A DNA stretch of 22,948 nt from an uncultured Lachnospiraceae bacterium (GCA_910585345.1 CAJUDS010000026.1:1-22948); one strand, 5' to 3'. Shown: positions 15,723-22,948, numbered from the stretch's first letter. Program-made: numbers and translations. Notes: generated by a model from the letters alone, not told the origin.

Positions 15723-16168
15723 AAGAGTACGAAACGTCGCATCTTGTAAAACAGGAGGACCTGAACCATCACGGTACGCTTTTTGCCGCCAGAGCGGCAG
15801 GATGGCTGGTGGAGGCGGCTTTTGTGGCAGCGGGGTGCGCCTGTGGCACAAGCGAGGGGATAGTCTGCCGCAATCTCCACGAAATGTCCTTCAACAGACC
15901 GGTACAAAAAGGGAGGATCGTGCGTTTTTGCTCCAGAGTGGTCTATGCGGGCAGGAGTAGTTTCATGGTGGCTGTGACAGCAGCGGACGCCCTGACGGGG
16001 GATATTTATATAGAAGGAATGATTACGTTTGTAACGATTGACGGGCAGACCGGAGGCAAAAAGGCGCATTCTATCTGCCTGGATGCGCCAAAGGACGACA
16101 GGGAACGACGGCAGCGCAAGCAGGCAGAGAAGATCCGGGCGCAGGAAGGCCGGGGAGACAGACCATAG
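15719..16168 (+). CDS. Hotdog-fold acyl-CoA thioesterase
   Basis: A 149-residue hotdog protein of the acyl-CoA hydrolase type. HHGTLFAARAAGWLVEAAF (17-35) matches the start of the fold and its central helix. Where YciA/YkhA-type enzymes carry a catalytic Asp the helix has Glu32, a variant I recall in a clostridial subgroup. The strand with VQKGRIVRFCSRVVYAGRSS follows the usual layout. The last 25 residues are charged and probably disordered. The substrate is not predictable. It starts at the ATGA overlap with the PH-like gene, with AGGGGGGAA as ribosome site, which implies translational coupling. Confidence 0.82.
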   Translation: MKEYETSHLVKQEDLNHHGTLFAARAAGWLVEAAFVAAGCACGTSEGIVCRNLHEMSFNRPVQKGRIVRFCSRVVYAGRSSFMVAVTAADALTGDIYIEGMITFVTIDGQTGGKKAHSICLDAPKDDRERRQRKQAEKIRAQEGRGDRP

Positions 16169-16196
16169 ACAGGATAAAAAAAGAGGAGGAAGGACA

Positions 16197-16553
16197 ATGT
16201 TGTTTTTATGGTATCCGAAATGCAGCATCTGTCAGAAAGCAAAAAAATGGCTGGATGCACAGGGGATTTCTTATGAGACGCGCGACATTAAGGAAGAAAA
16301 TCCAGGAAAGGAAGAGCTGGGACAGTGGTATCGCAGGAGCGGACTGGATATAAAAAGATTTTTTAACACCAGCGGACTTTTGTACAAATCCATGCAGTTA
16401 AAAGACAGGCTGCCGCAGATGTCGGAGGATGAGAAGCTGGAGCTTTTGGCGACGGACGGTATGCTTGTCAAACGGCCGCTGCTGATAACGGAGGAAACGG
16501 CGCTGCCGGGATTCAAAGAAGCGCAGTGGGCGCAGGTATTGGAGAAGAACTGA
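16197..16553 (+). CDS. ArsC/Spx-family thioredoxin-fold protein
   Basis: A 118-residue protein of the ArsC-like superfamily (YffB/Spx type). The active-site loop is CSIC (Cys9, Cys12), and KRPLLI near residue 95 is the family's cis-proline region. The GLDIKRFFNTSG block is typical of the YffB/MgsR-like branch. True arsenate reductases of this fold have a single N-terminal Cys followed by Arg residues, so reduction of arsenate is doubtful; a thiol oxidoreductase or an RNA-polymerase-binding Spx-like role is possible. GAGGAGG precedes the ATG. It lies 28 bases after the thioesterase gene. Confidence 0.84.
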   Translation: MLFLWYPKCSICQKAKKWLDAQGISYETRDIKEENPGKEELGQWYRRSGLDIKRFFNTSGLLYKSMQLKDRLPQMSEDEKLELLATDGMLVKRPLLITEETALPGFKEAQWAQVLEKN

Positions 16554-16588
16554 TCATTAAAAGAAGCGGTTCTGCAGGAAACTGATTT

Positions 16589-16631
16589 TCATGACATGGC
16601 ATCCGCCCGCCGGTGTTTGGGGATGTCATGA
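16589..16631 (+). repeat. Inverted repeat ahead of the MBL-fold gene
   Basis: TCATGACAT (16589-16597) and ATGTCATGA (16623-16631) are perfect 9-base complementary arms around a GC-rich 25-base loop in which further pairing (CATCC with GGATG) is possible. The hairpin ends 8 bases before the ribosome site of the next gene and has no T run, so it is more likely an mRNA structure or operator than a terminator. Confidence 0.55.
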
Positions 16632-16649
16632 CGGTATCAGGTGAGAGAT

Positions 16650-17828
16650 ATGAAAAAGATAACGAAAATAAGACTATGTCGGCTGTTTGCCATACTTCTG
16701 GTTCTGACCGGGACGGCGCTGCTGCCGGGCGCCGTTTACAGGGACGGTGTGACGGCAGTCCAGGCGGCGCCGGTCAGCCCGGCAGAGGACGGGGAAGCGG
16801 ACGCTTCCGAGGCACAAGTACACTTTATCGATGTGGGACAGGGGGACGCCACATTGATAACATGTGGCGGACATGCGATGTTGATTGACGCGGGAGAGAA
16901 TGACAAAGGTACGGCTGTGCAGCTTTACCTGAAAAAACAGGGCGTGGACCGGCTGGACTATCTGGTCCTGACGCATCCTGACGCGGATCATATCGGCGGC
17001 GCGGACGTCATTCTTACGAAATTTACCGTCGGCAAAGTATTTATGGCCGATTATGAAAAAGATAACCGCACCTATAGAGAGGTAATCCAGGCGCTTGCGG
17101 ACCGCAAAATGAAATGGTCTACGCCTGCGCCGGGGCAGTCGTACAGTCTGGGAACAGCGAAATTTACCATCGTGGCTCCCTGCGGCAGCTATGAGGATCC
17201 CAATAATTCCTCCATAGCGCTGGTGTTTGAAAACGGGGAAAACAGGTTTCTGTTTACCGGGGATGCGGAAGCGGAAGCGGAGCAGGATATACTGGCTGGA
17301 AAGCGTTCGATACAGGCGGACGTGTACAAGGCGGGTCATCATGGCAGCGACACGGCATCGAGCGTTGCCTTCCTGACGGCAGTCGATCCTGTCTGGGCGG
17401 TTATCAGCTGCGGGGAGGGGAATTCCTATGGCCACCCGCACGCGGAAGTACTGAACCATCTGCGCTCCATGGGCGTAAAAGTTTTCCGCACGGATGAGCA
17501 GGGCAGCATTGTGGCAGAGTCGGACGGCAAAACGATCACATGGAACTGCGCGCCTTCCCAGACGTGGCAGAGCGGGGAACGTACAGGTTCGGCGGCGCAG
17601 CCTGACAATTCTAAGAGTGGGCAGAAAAATACGGCAGGCATATCGGCCGGAAAACAGGCGGCCGCATTGCAGACAAAGCAGGAATACATAGGAAATAAGC
17701 GGAACGGCAAACTTCACCGTGCGAGCTGCGATAAGCTGCCCCAGGAAGAAAACAGGGCGTATTTTACGGCAAGGGAAGATGCGGTTAAGGCGGGTTATGA
17801 CGATCCATGCAAATTATGTAAACCCTAG
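16650..17828 (+). CDS. Secreted metallo-beta-lactamase-fold protein with Ada-like zinc tail
   Basis: A 392-residue protein with a Sec signal (hydrophobic 9-28, cleavage likely after VQAA near 41). Residues 55-290 are the ComEC/Rec2-type MBL hydrolase: FIDVGQGDATLI, the metal motif HPDADH (109-114), NNSSIALVFE, LFTGDAE and the GHHGSDTAS block. A low-complexity linker follows. The C-terminal 45 residues (YIGNKRNGKLHRASC...CKLC) resemble the Ada-type metal-binding domain. Unlike ComEC it has no membrane-spanning channel domain, so it is a stand-alone exported hydrolase, probably acting on nucleic acid or a phosphodiester. The ATG at 16650 follows AGGTGAG. Confidence 0.88.
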   Translation: MKKITKIRLCRLFAILLVLTGTALLPGAVYRDGVTAVQAAPVSPAEDGEADASEAQVHFIDVGQGDATLITCGGHAMLIDAGENDKGTAVQLYLKKQGVDRLDYLVLTHPDADHIGGADVILTKFTVGKVFMADYEKDNRTYREVIQALADRKMKWSTPAPGQSYSLGTAKFTIVAPCGSYEDPNNSSIALVFENGENRFLFTGDAEAEAEQDILAGKRSIQADVYKAGHHGSDTASSVAFLTAVDPVWAVISCGEGNSYGHPHAEVLNHLRSMGVKVFRTDEQGSIVAESDGKTITWNCAPSQTWQSGERTGSAAQPDNSKSGQKNTAGISAGKQAAALQTKQEYIGNKRNGKLHRASCDKLPQEENRAYFTAREDAVKAGYDDPCKLCKP

Positions 17829-17932
17829 GGCGCCGTTGTGTGAAATCTCAGCAGCGGAGTTACAAAAATGGGGCAATTCAAGTGAGCGGGATGCAGACGG
17901 AAAAACCGCAAAAGGAAAGAAGGAGGGGTGTT

Positions 17933-18319
17933 ATGACAGACAGACAGCAGTTGGAGAGGGCCTATCGCTTTGCGGCTTCTCTTTGTCATTATGCGGGCCA
18001 GGGGGAGGATTTTCTTGCAGACTTCTGGGCAGGACTCTGCGGAGAAGCCGACTTGTTGGAAGAGTTCTGTTACTATATGGAGAATGGGACATTTGCCTGC
18101 AGGGCGTCGGTGCAGGGCTATACTGTCGTGGACGTAATGGTGTGGCAGATCGACCATTTCAAGGCGGCGCTTGACCAGGTAATCCCGGGAATACGCGACA
18201 ATGGGGACAAGATGCTGCTGATGGCGTTTGATACTTTTATTAAAATGAGAAAGGAGCCGGAAAAATACGTACGGCGGCTGCGGCAGGAGACAGGGACGGA
18301 TTATCCGGACAAATATTAG
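17933..18319 (+). CDS. Conserved helical protein of unknown function
   Basis: A 128-residue, mostly alpha-helical soluble protein. It starts MTDRQQLERAYRFAASLC and contains LADFWAGLCGEADLLEEFCYYMENG and an acidic/hydrophobic stretch with VVDVMVWQIDHFKAAL. I do not recognise the family; there is no signal peptide, membrane segment or catalytic motif. AAGGAGGGGT at 17919-17928 gives an unambiguous start. One base separates its stop from the rlmD start, so the two are coupled and may share a role, but that is only context. Confidence 0.75.
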   Translation: MTDRQQLERAYRFAASLCHYAGQGEDFLADFWAGLCGEADLLEEFCYYMENGTFACRASVQGYTVVDVMVWQIDHFKAALDQVIPGIRDNGDKMLLMAFDTFIKMRKEPEKYVRRLRQETGTDYPDKY

Positions 18320-18320
18320 T

Positions 18321-19502
18321 ATGGAAGAGAAAAAAGCCAGGCGGAAAAGAGAGACGGCGTCTTCGTGTCCGGCGGCGAAAAAATGCGGCGGATGCCAATA
18401 TATGGATATTCCTTATGAAAAGCAGCTGAAAGAAAAGCAGAAAACGGTGCAGAAGCTGCTTTCTTCTTTTGGGAAAATAGAACCGATCCTGGGAATGGAA
18501 GACCCCTGTCATTACCGGAATAAAGTCAGCGCCGCTTTTGCAAGGGACAGGAAGGGAACTGTCATTTCGGGCATCTATGAGGAAGGAAGCCACAGGGTTG
18601 TTCCGGTAGACGACTGTCTGCTGGAAGACTGCAGAGCGGATCGAATCATAGTGACGGTCCGTGAACTTGTGCGGTCTTTTAAAATCACGGTTTTTGACGA
18701 GGATACGGGATACGGGCTGCTGCGGCATGTGCTTGTGCGGACGGGCCGCGCGACGGGAGAAATCATGGTCGTTCTTGTGACGGCTTCTTTGGTATTTCCA
18801 TCGAAAAATAATTTTGTGAGAGCGCTTCTGGACAGGCACCCGGAAATCACGACGGTTATCCAAAACATTAACAGGCGCAGCGACAGTATGGTACTGGGGG
18901 AACAGGAGCAGGTGTTGTATGGCAGAGGATCTATCGAAGATCTACTCTGCGGCAGGCGGTTTCGGATATCCTCCGGATCTTTTTATCAGGTAAATCCTGT
19001 ACAGACAGAAAAACTGTATGAGACGGCGATCCGTTACGCGGGCTGCAGCGGCCGGGAACGGGTGCTGGATGCGTACTGTGGGATCGGCACGATCGGTATC
19101 ATTGCCAGCGGCAGCGCGGGGGAGGTCATTGGCGTAGAGCAAAACGCAGATGCGGTCAGGGACGCAGTGGCTAATGCCAAGAGAAATGCGGTCAAAAATA
19201 TCTCCTTTTACCGTAAGGATGCGGGAGCGTTTCTGTGCCGGATGGCCACGCAGAAAGCGCGCGTAGATGTGGTTTTCATGGATCCGCCCCGCTCAGGCAG
19301 CGATAAAGCGTTTCTGCATGCGCTCTGCCTTCTTGCCCCGCGGCGTATCGTTTACATATCCTGTAATCCGGAGACTTTGCAGCGCGATCTCGCCTATCTG
19401 ACAAGGAGCAAATACGAGGTGCGGAAAATACAACCGGTCGACATGTTCCCGTGGACACGGCACACAGAATGTGTGGTGGGAATGCAAAGGAAACATATCT
19501 AG
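18321..19502 (+). CDS. rlmD: 23S rRNA (uracil-C5)-methyltransferase, RlmD/RlmCD type
   Basis: Iron-sulfur, SAM-dependent enzyme that methylates C5 of uracil in 23S rRNA; Gram-positive members can act at both U747 and U1939 (E. coli numbering). The 393-residue protein has the cluster cysteines Cys16, Cys22 and Cys25 (CPAAKKCGGC), with a fourth in VPVDDCLLEDC, then FYQVNPVQTEKLY, the SAM motif DAYCGIGTIG, VFMDPPRSG, the catalytic nucleophile in YISCNPETLQRDL and the C-terminal FPWTRHTECV. The N-terminal TRAM domain found in many relatives is absent, as in RlmC-like forms. It is the last gene before the AT-rich accessory region and no terminator is evident after it. Confidence 0.93.
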   Translation: MEEKKARRKRETASSCPAAKKCGGCQYMDIPYEKQLKEKQKTVQKLLSSFGKIEPILGMEDPCHYRNKVSAAFARDRKGTVISGIYEEGSHRVVPVDDCLLEDCRADRIIVTVRELVRSFKITVFDEDTGYGLLRHVLVRTGRATGEIMVVLVTASLVFPSKNNFVRALLDRHPEITTVIQNINRRSDSMVLGEQEQVLYGRGSIEDLLCGRRFRISSGSFYQVNPVQTEKLYETAIRYAGCSGRERVLDAYCGIGTIGIIASGSAGEVIGVEQNADAVRDAVANAKRNAVKNISFYRKDAGAFLCRMATQKARVDVVFMDPPRSGSDKAFLHALCLLAPRRIVYISCNPETLQRDLAYLTRSKYEVRKIQPVDMFPWTRHTECVVGMQRKHI

Positions 19503-19664
19503 AAGTGTTTTGCTTTCGGCAGTTTTATAGGCATTTTGTGTTTACAGAAGATGGGGAAGGAAATCGGAATAAGAGGATGGAGAAGTATTTTGAGGTTTCG
19601 GCGGTGGTTGATGTGGGATATGGGGATACAAAAGAATTCATTTAATGAAAAAATTGATATTAAG

Positions 19665-19697
19665 TTTCAGTTGTTCGGAATTTCCGAACAACTGAAA
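19665..19697. repeat. Palindrome P1, 16-base perfect arms
   Basis: TTTCAGTTGTTCGGAA (19665-19680), a single central T, and the exact reverse complement at 19682-19697. There is no T run on either strand immediately after it, so it is not a standard terminator. It shares TCGGAA-N-TTCCGA with P2, centre to centre 88 bases away. Confidence 0.95.
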
Positions 19698-19756
19698 GAA
19701 TAGTCAGATCAAGTGCAGAAAAATAATCTATAAGGTGTGAGTATAGATGAATTGTT

Positions 19757-19781
19757 AACCTGTCGGAAATTCCGACAGGTT
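19757..19781. repeat. Palindrome P2, 12-base perfect arms
   Basis: AACCTGTCGGAA (19757-19768), a single central A, and the exact reverse complement at 19770-19781. The core is identical to that of P1 but the outer arm bases differ, with matching changes on the other arm. It lies 59 bases before the start of the ATPase pseudogene. Confidence 0.95.
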
Positions 19782-19840
19782 CAAGAAATGGGAATGATTT
19801 GATGATCAGAATTATGCGATATAAAAAAGGAGAAAAAAAT

Positions 19841-21531
19841 ATGGGCAAGGTAAATGAAAAGAATTTTAACATTAAAAACCCAGAAGTAATTAAGAGTATA
19901 AATAAATTAGATGGATTTTTAAGAGCGGAATATAATACTGAAAAAAGTTATTTAGATTACTATGCAGGTCAAGAAACATTAGATAAAGTAAACAGTATAA
20001 AGTATCAGGTCATTTACGGTAGGAGAGGTACAGGAAAAACGCATTTGTTAAGGGCTTTACAAGAAAAATTGCTTGAAACAAATGGGAAATATTTTCCGGT
20101 ATATATTGATTTGCGGGCATATAAACCAATGCTTGAAAATACTGATGATATATAGTATGCCTTGATTTTATTACAAGAAGTTATTATTGAAATTTTGAAA
20201 TGTGTATATGAGAACCTAAATTATATGTATAGTGAATATTCCAGACAAGAACAGGAGTTTATAATAAATAGTAAAAAGAAAAAAATTGTTGTTATTTTAG
20301 AGAGATTTAATCAGCATTTTGATGGGAACAGCTTCACTAAAATGGGTGAAGTAGCATTTAAAATCAATGAGGTGAAAAAAGTAGCAACAAGTTTAAAGTT
20401 AACGAAAATGCCAGAGTTTTTGGGCGAGAAAGGAACGAACAAAGAGACAGAAGCTACAGATGAAAAAGTTAAATATATTTCGTTTGCCGAAATATCCAAT
20501 GCCTTAGCAGAATTACTTGAAACAATAGATGTAGATAGATTATTTTGTTTGCTTGATGAGTGGTCAGAGATTCCAGAAAATAGTCAATATATATTGGCTG
20601 AGCTTATTAAACGTACATTTATTACATTAAAGGTAACTGTTAAAATTGCTGCCATACCTAATAGAACTAAACTTCTATCCGAAGATAGAATTGGCTTGGA
20701 GGATGGGGGAGATATATTTGGATATTCTTTAGATAATAGATACATATATGAACTATATCCTGATAATACCAGAGCTTTTTTTAATGAATTACTTTTTAAG
20801 CAATTATATATTATTGATCCTGAGTTATACAGTATATTTTGTAGTGATGACAGAAGACGACCGGTACATAAATTTATAAATATTTTTTTGCAAATCAGGC
20901 GTTACGTGAGATATTAATCGCATCTTCTGGGATTCCAAGAGATTTTTTAAACATTTTTATTGCTTCATATAATAGTTTTTATACGATAGCCAAATATAAA
21001 CATATTGTAGTAGCAGATGTGCGTAATGCTACAGTTGAATGGTATGAGGTTGATAAAAAGAAAACGGTGGATGCGAATAGTAATGCGAAAATACTTTTAA
21101 ATAGAATAATTAAAGACATTTTAATCAATAAGAAAAGATGTCATTTTCTAGTTCCAGAAAAATTTGAAAAAGTAAAAGAATTGAATGATTTAATAGATTT
21201 AAGAGTAGTTCATTTACGTAAGAAAGGCATATCTCATAAAGGAAATAAAGGGATTACTTACAACGTATATTATTTGGATTATGCTTGTTATACGAGCACA
21301 AATTTATATCATAATAAAATAAATACGGATCTTTTATCTGAAATAGAAACAACAGATAATTTTAGGGATATTAGGAGAGTTTCTTTAGAAGACAAATTTT
21401 TTGAAGACTTCAATCTAGAAATTGGTGATAGTTTTAAATGTCCGAAATGTGGTAAAATGGTAGACATGAATCATCCAGCATATATAAAACAAAAAATTTG
21501 TAACCATTGTTACGAGAAAATAGAGGATTAG
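19841..21531 (+). pseudogene. Broken ORC/CDC6-like P-loop ATPase with zinc-ribbon tail
   Basis: Restored, this is one protein of about 563 residues. It has Walker A GRRGTGKTH near residue 60, Walker B LFCLLDEWSEIP, a sensor-like IAAIPNRTKL, and the ASSGIPRDFLN block typical of ORC/CDC6-type AAA ATPases. It ends in a four-cysteine zinc ribbon (CPKC...CNHC). Two lesions are seen. A TAG at 20153-20155 is in frame, and reading continues in the same frame with YALILLQEV. At 20883-20889 a run of seven T switches the frame: one more T would join INIFF to ANQALREIL. The start at 19841 follows AAGGAGA. Such ATPases occur in defence islands; a function here is not inferable. Walker A and B are on different sides of the amber codon, so neither piece alone would work. 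Confidence 0.8.
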
Positions 21532-21533
21532 AT

Positions 21534-21782
21534 AATAAGGAAGTTGGACAGAAAATCCTTGATTATGTGGGTAGTACGGAATTAATTGCATATCTGTTCT
21601 GCATATCCCAGACAGAAGAAAAATTGCGAAAAGATGAGGTTGATAATGCTAAAACGGCAACGTCAGTTCATTATTCTATGGGAAGAGAGGTGCGGACTGC
21701 AATAGAAAAGATTGGCGGGATAATGCCTGAGGATTTACCCACTCCAGAAAAGAGGCATACGGGATTGAAAGTGAATAGCTGA
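21534..21782 (+). pseudogene. C-terminal remnant of DinD (DNA-damage-inducible protein D)
   Basis: About 80 codons, in frame to the TGA at 21780-21782, match the end of DinD as I know it: KILDYVGSTELIAYLF, SQTEEKLRK, and the REVRTAIEKIGGIMPEDLPTPEK tail region. The N-terminal two thirds of the family, including its KilA-N/BRO-like part, are missing; the sequence directly upstream belongs to the ATPase pseudogene, ending 2 bases earlier. There is no ribosome site for the fragment. It looks like the scar of a deletion that joined the ATPase end to the dinD end. Confidence 0.75.
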
Positions 21783-21950
21783 TATATCGCACAGGTAAAA
21801 GAGAAGTGCGGAATTATTGAGAGAGTGAATTATAATCTGCCCAAATTGGAAAATTCCAGACAGCCGAAATGCCCACCGGAGAAAGAAAAGGCTATAAGGA
21901 AGGCATTGGAATATTTTCAAATAATTTTATTAACAATGAGGAGAATTATT
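21783..21950 (+). pseudogene. Unrecognised coding fragment after dinD
   Basis: The frame continues open directly after the dinD stop for about 48 protein-like codons, with IIERVNYNLPKLENSRQP followed by KCPPEKEKAIRKALEYFQ. It has no start codon or ribosome site of its own. It reads like the C-terminus of another protein or an extended DinD-like tail behind a premature stop. I cannot name the family. The ribosome site for the next decayed gene (AGGAG at about 21938-21942) lies at its end. Confidence 0.4.
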
Positions 21951-22540
21951 ATGTTGAGCGATAACGAATTTTACCGTTAGACAGAAATGTGGGGCATTAT
22001 GCTGCATTATATACTGATTTTTGTGTTGAATATGATTTGGAGAGAAAATTATCAAATGTAAAGTTTGATTCTTTGGTGTGAGGTGGAATGGATGCCTTGC
22101 AAATATTCAAAAAAGCCGATTTTTATATCCAATTTTTTGTTCTGGAAATATTATAATGGAAATCGAATGACTGATAACCAGAGAATTCAATTTGAATTGA
22201 GTATTCTTTTATCTTTTTGAATAAGTCGAGTTCATGGCACTATGAAAAGGAATGACGTTTAATTGTGCCAGATGATGTATGTAAAATGTATGATGATATA
22301 ATAGATTTTTTCCCTGTAAAGACGATATACTTAGAGGTAAGAATGGCGCTGGACAATAGAGAGTATTTTTATGATTTTGCAAAAAGAAAAAATATACCAG
22401 TCATGGATATGCAATGGGAAACAGATGTTTATGAATTCGGAGTTGTTGCAGTTGATGTAGACAAATATTATAATTGGAAAAATTTTATTAGACAAGGAAC
22501 TATTAATAAAAGCAATTATACATTTTTGAAGGATTTATAG
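21951..22540 (+). pseudogene. Heavily decayed gene of unknown function
   Basis: An ATG at 21951 with AGGAG upstream starts MLSDNEFYR, then the coding signal jumps between frames. DRNVGHYAALYTDFCVEYD is in the frame of 21965, interrupted by a TGA at 22079-22081, then GGMDALQIFKKADFYI. NFLFWKYYNGNRMTDNQR is one frame over from 22131. The reading returns to the earlier frame at about 22205 (LNKSSSWHYEKE), meets a TGA at 22253-22255, and runs intact through IVPDDVCKMYDDIIDFFPV to the TAG at 22538-22540. At least three frameshifts and two stops are needed, so the original protein had about 190-200 residues. I do not recognise the family. The intact methylase gene starts 24 bases later, which suggests both came in as one unit. 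Confidence 0.65.
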
Positions 22541-22564
22541 AAAAGGCAGAGGAGATATTATATA

Positions 22565-22948
22565 ATGGCTAATTTATCACAAAAGAAACGTGAGCGTATG
22601 CTTGCTTTTTTGAATACAATTCGGGAAGAACATAAAGACGACGATGATGTGTTGATTGCTCTTGGAGAGATTGAAAATGAATTGAATTCCAAGAAATATG
22701 GCTTAGTTTGGGAAAAACATGAAGAAGCTGTTGATGTGAAGATGAAGGACAATATTCCCGTTTTTACGGAAGTAATGGATAAAGAAATCTGTACAGATGT
22801 AAATGACAACTACAATTTTTTGTTGGAAGGGGATAATCTTCACTGTTTACGGTTGCTGGAAAAAACACACCGTGGGAAAATAGATGTGATTTATATAGAT
22901 CCTCCATATAACACAGGTAGCAAAGATTTCAAATATAATGATAATTTT
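22565..22948 (+). CDS. Type III restriction-modification (Mod-like) adenine DNA methyltransferase, partial
   Basis: The first 128 residues of a gene that runs off the right edge. The N-terminal part (LIALGEIENELNSKKYGLVWEKHEE) and the block DNIPVFTEV, then YNFLLEGDNLHCLRLLEKTHRGKIDVIYIDPPYNTG, match Mod-type N6-adenine methyltransferases of the beta class. In these the catalytic motif DPPY precedes the SAM-binding FxGxG motif, which lies beyond the window. AGAGGAG at 22548-22554 precedes the ATG. The frame is clean throughout, unlike everything to its left back to 19841. A res gene for the restriction subunit would be expected downstream. Confidence 0.9.
   Translation, partial: MANLSQKKRERMLAFLNTIREEHKDDDDVLIALGEIENELNSKKYGLVWEKHEEAVDVKMKDNIPVFTEVMDKEICTDVNDNYNFLLEGDNLHCLRLLEKTHRGKIDVIYIDPPYNTGSKDFKYNDNF

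Larger units (their letters stand above)
19503..19840. other. Boundary between core operon and accessory region
   Basis: No gene is supported here. Composition shifts from the GC-balanced core to AT-rich sequence at about 19.64 kb. The stretch contains two palindromes (19665-19697 and 19757-19781) and ends with the ribosome site AAGGAG at 19827-19832. No tRNA gene, attachment-site repeat or transposase remnant is visible at the junction. Confidence 0.6.

Noticed and set aside
19451..19645. Open frame overlapping the end of rlmD
   Set aside because: It begins inside rlmD in another frame, lacks a ribosome site and has no recognisable product.
19665..19781. P1 and P2 as terminators of the rlmD operon
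   Set aside because: Neither palindrome is followed by a T run on either strand, although P1 is 160 bases after rlmD.
20153..20155. TAG as a recoded (pyrrolysine) codon
   Set aside because: Nothing in the window suggests pyrrolysine machinery, and the same gene has a second lesion and broken neighbours, so a nonsense mutation is more likely.

Overview
The window looks like chromosomal DNA of an anaerobic Firmicute, most likely a Lachnospiraceae-type clostridium. The basis is the gene content and order (T-box-controlled thrS, DUF4364, the run rho - rpmE - DUF1385 - prmC - prfA, an rlmD-type methylase), strong AGGAGG-like ribosome binding sites, and the close match of several proteins to what I remember of clostridial families. 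No database search was possible, so the assignment is an inference.

Layout. Bases 1-296 hold no gene I can support. Bases 262-757 carry a promoter and a complete threonine T-box leader (specifier ACC) in front of thrS (758-2527), a threonyl-tRNA synthetase without the N-terminal TGS domain. rarA (2746-4101) follows from its own promoter and converges on a minus-strand block: a DUF4364 regulator-like protein, a TIGR01212-type radical SAM protein and an NAD(P)-dependent malic enzyme. The malic enzyme and rho (7334-8845) are fired by back-to-back divergent promoters. A translation/termination cluster then runs rightward: rho, rpmE, a DUF1385 membrane protein, prmC and prfA; PrmC methylates the GGQ motif of the release factor encoded next to it. 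A minus-strand pair (FMN-binding lipoprotein and a methyl-accepting chemotaxis protein) converges on prfA, and the prfA terminator lies inside the lipoprotein coding sequence. From 15165 to 19502 a tightly packed plus-strand operon encodes a PH-like membrane protein, a hotdog thioesterase, an ArsC/Spx-like protein, a secreted metallo-beta-lactamase-fold protein with an Ada-like zinc tail, an unknown helical protein and an RlmD-type 23S rRNA methylase.

From about 19.6 kb the DNA becomes plainly AT-rich and the content changes to an accessory, defence-type region: two near-perfect palindromes sharing a core, an ORC/CDC6-like P-loop ATPase broken by one in-frame amber codon and one frameshift, a C-terminal dinD remnant, an unrecognised fragment, a heavily decayed gene, and finally the intact start of a type III (Mod-like) adenine methyltransferase that runs off the right edge. 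I read this as an acquired restriction-modification island whose leading part is decaying. The best candidates for something undescribed are the paired palindromes with compensated arm changes and the ATPase whose two lesions could be decay or recoding; decay is the simpler reading.
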